Shown one piece after another: positions 15,572 to 16,529 of a DNA stretch of 16,529 nt. Source of the DNA: Prevotellaceae bacterium UBA7028. GTDB taxonomy: Bacteria; Bacteroidota; Bacteroidia; Bacteroidales; Bacteroidaceae. Below the pieces are notes generated by a model. It was not told the origin of the DNA, ran no database searches, and saw only the letters and a program-made list of their open reading frames with translations. The translations under genes and the position numbers were made by a program. The stretch's first letter is position 1; every line of letters starts with the position of its first letter. The stretch spans positions 1-16,529 of the forward strand of contig DLBF01000131.1 in assembly GCA_002494215.1 (NCBI GenBank), in the 5' to 3' direction.

Positions 15572-15587
15572 TGCAGCTCATTTTTTG

Positions 15588-16529
15588 TTAAAAAACGATG
15601 GTTTGCTGCGTGTCATCGGGTGATTTGTGCTTTGCCTTGATGCGGAAGCGCAGAGAACGGATGGTGGTTTGGGTGATATTCAGGAGCTTCTGGATGTCAG
15701 AATCGCTCTTTCCCATGTGGACGAGAACCATGAAAAGTTTATGGTTTCGCGAGAGGGAATGGTAGTCGTTATCGAGCGAGTCAACGAAATCGCGATGCTC
15801 CAAGCGGTAGTATTCTATGAAGTCGTAGGTGTCGTTGCGCGACCAGGTGTCGAGGTGCAGATCGGGAGCACCGTCGGCGACTGCAGTGTAGAGGGCCTTG
15901 CCGTGGTAGATGCTCTCGAAGGAGCCGGCGGAGGAGGGTGTGGGGGTTGTGGGTGTTGTGGGTGTGGTGGGTGTGGTGGGTGTAGTGGGTATGGTGGGTG
16001 TAATGGGGGTGGTGGGAGTAATGGGGGTGGTGGGGATGGGCTTCTTTTTCTCTTTCTCCAGACTGTCGTGAAGACGCTGTACTTCCTGAGCGAGATGCTC
16101 GATGCGCATCTCGTTGCTACGGAGGTCTCGGTCTACAGCAGCATACTGGCGGCGCTTCTTGAGGTAGGCCCCGAGTGCTAATAACAATAATAGCAACATG
16201 AGCAGGGCTAACCAGAGGTAGTTGCTGCTGTGGTTTGCTGCCGCCTGGGCGGTGTCGGTACCTGGGGTGTGCTGAAGTGCTTCTTCCAATTGCTGACGGA
16301 GTTGGCTGATGGTGTCGCCAAGGCGTGCGATGGAGTCCTGGAGTTGCTGTATCATTGTCTGTTGCTTGTTTTCCGGTTTGGATGATGAGGGGGTGGGGGA
16401 TGTTTTTTTCGAAGTGGGTGATTTGGACTTTTGGGGGGATATTTTGATGGGGGCGGTGAGGGTGTCAGCGGAGGACGCACTGGGTGCGGTGTGGGTTGTG
16501 GGGGGTGTGGGTGTTGTGGGTGTTGTGGG
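15588..16529 (-). CDS. Membrane-bound LuxR-like HTH regulator (5' end missing)
   Basis: The frame is open from the right edge to TAA 15590-15588, with 313 residues visible. The ATG at 16355 may be internal, because the frame continues upstream through 58 codons that again encode Pro/Thr/Ser/Lys-rich sequence (PTTPTTPTP at the edge). Counting from that ATG there is a coiled-coil-like stretch (1-29), one membrane segment (about 46-65, YLWLALLMLLLLLLALGAYL) followed by KKRR, a second coiled-coil-like stretch (about 72-104), a Pro/Thr repeat (106-140), and a C-terminal helix-turn-helix (about 205-243, HMGKSDSDIQKLLNITQTTI). The basic residues after the membrane segment place the C-terminus in the cytoplasm, where it can bind DNA. 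Related Bacteroidales regulators often carry periplasmic sensor repeats; none are visible here. The gene reads toward the fimbrial operon and is its likely regulator. The region is GC-rich. Confidence 0.75.
   Translation of the reverse strand, partial: PTTPTTPTPPTTHTAPSASSADTLTAPIKISPQKSKSPTSKKTSPTPSSSKPENKQQTMIQQLQDSIARLGDTISQLRQQLEEALQHTPGTDTAQAAANHSSNYLWLALLMLLLLLLALGAYLKKRRQYAAVDRDLRSNEMRIEHLAQEVQRLHDSLEKEKKKPIPTTPITPTTPITPTIPTTPTTPTTPTTPTTPTPSSAGSFESIYHGKALYTAVADGAPDLHLDTWSRNDTYDFIEYYRLEHRDFVDSLDNDYHSLSRNHKLFMVLVHMGKSDSDIQKLLNITQTTIRSLRFRIKAKHKSPDDTQQTIVF
15936..16040 (-). repeat. In-frame 9-base tandem repeat encoding Pro/Thr
   Basis: About eleven copies of a degenerate nonamer (plus-strand form GGGTGTGGT, with GTAGT, GTAAT and GGGGT variants) encode PITPTT and PTT triplets between the second coiled coil and the HTH domain. 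Each unit is three codons, so gain or loss of units changes linker length without a frameshift. The copies nearest the HTH are the most uniform, as expected for recent slippage. Confidence 0.8.
16488..16529 (-). repeat. Second Pro/Thr-coding repeat at the window edge
   Basis: The same GGGTGTTGT-like units recur at the right edge and encode PTTPTTPTPPTTHT in the regulator frame. Two separate blocks of one repeat type in the same open frame support the view that this sequence is coding and that the gene continues beyond the window. Confidence 0.6.

Larger units (their letters stand above)
15346..15587 (-). promoter_or_regulatory. Leader and regulatory region of the fimbrial operon
   Basis: These 242 bases between the regulator and the DUF3575 gene hold no convincing gene. 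From the regulator end they contain a TGTTGA cluster, two arms of an imperfect inverted repeat, an AT-rich stretch with the small inverted repeat TTCTAT/ATAGAA (15408-15413 and 15425-15430), and a -7-like element close to the first ATG. I see no strong GC-rich hairpin with a T run, so the regulator transcript may read through into the operon. Control by the adjacent regulator is plausible but inferred from position. Confidence 0.6.

Noticed and set aside
15936..16040. Possible CRISPR array.
   Set aside because: The units are contiguous nonamers without spacers and keep the reading frame.
15627..16181. A 184-codon plus-strand frame with a Gly/Cys-rich repeat.
   Set aside because: It is the antisense shadow of the regulator's Pro/Thr repeat. 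The minus-strand frame encodes a coherent membrane segment, coiled coils and HTH.
1..16529. Insertion sequences, integrases, tRNA or rRNA genes.
   Set aside because: No transposase or integrase motif, terminal repeat pair, or tRNA-like cloverleaf was noticed; nearly all bases are accounted for by the operon and regulator.

Overview
The window looks like a Bacteroidales chromosome, most likely Prevotella or a close relative. The reasons are a run of fimbrillin-family lipoproteins, DUF5119 and DUF3575 proteins, a BspA-like leucine-rich-repeat surface protein with a Prevotella-style C-terminal tail, a TAnnTTTG-type promoter element and mostly weak Shine-Dalgarno sequences. Every gene I can support lies on the minus strand, so transcription runs from high to low coordinates. 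I see no RNA genes, mobile elements, phage genes or CRISPR arrays.

Reading in transcription order, the window opens with the 3' part of a regulator gene (15588 to the right edge). It encodes a single-pass membrane protein with Pro/Thr repeats and a C-terminal LuxR-like helix-turn-helix. A 242-base gene-free leader follows (15346-15587). It holds four TGTTGA words, an imperfect inverted repeat around 94 bases, and a -7-like element just before the first gene. Next comes one tightly packed fimbrial operon of ten genes: an OmpA-like/DUF3575 outer-membrane protein (14083-15345), a DUF5119 lipoprotein that is probably the anchor (13038-14063), two large fimbrillins (11685-13001 and 10466-11680), a non-lipoprotein LRR/Big_2 protein (7294-10452), four more fimbrillins (6240-7292, 5192-6238, 4287-5195, 3221-4276), a 924-residue tip-adhesin-like protein (446-3220), and the start of a second tip-like paralogue that leaves the left edge (1-443).

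The likely assembly model, by analogy with the FimA and Mfa1 fimbriae of Porphyromonas, is as follows. The pilins cross the inner membrane as lipoproteins and reach the outer-membrane surface. They are then cut after an Arg in a conserved Thr-Arg motif and polymerise by donating a C-terminal strand. The anchor lacks this motif and would stay lipidated. The large C-terminal-domain proteins would cap the fibre. Most gene junctions overlap or have gaps of 0-4 bases, which suggests translational coupling; the longest internal gap (36 bases) lies before the first and largest ordinary pilin.

The most unusual points are the LRR/Big_2 protein inside the pilin array, the low-GC block covering 446 to about 4290, the tandem tip-like genes with two Thr-Arg motifs each, and the membrane-bound regulator with nonamer repeats next to a structured promoter region.
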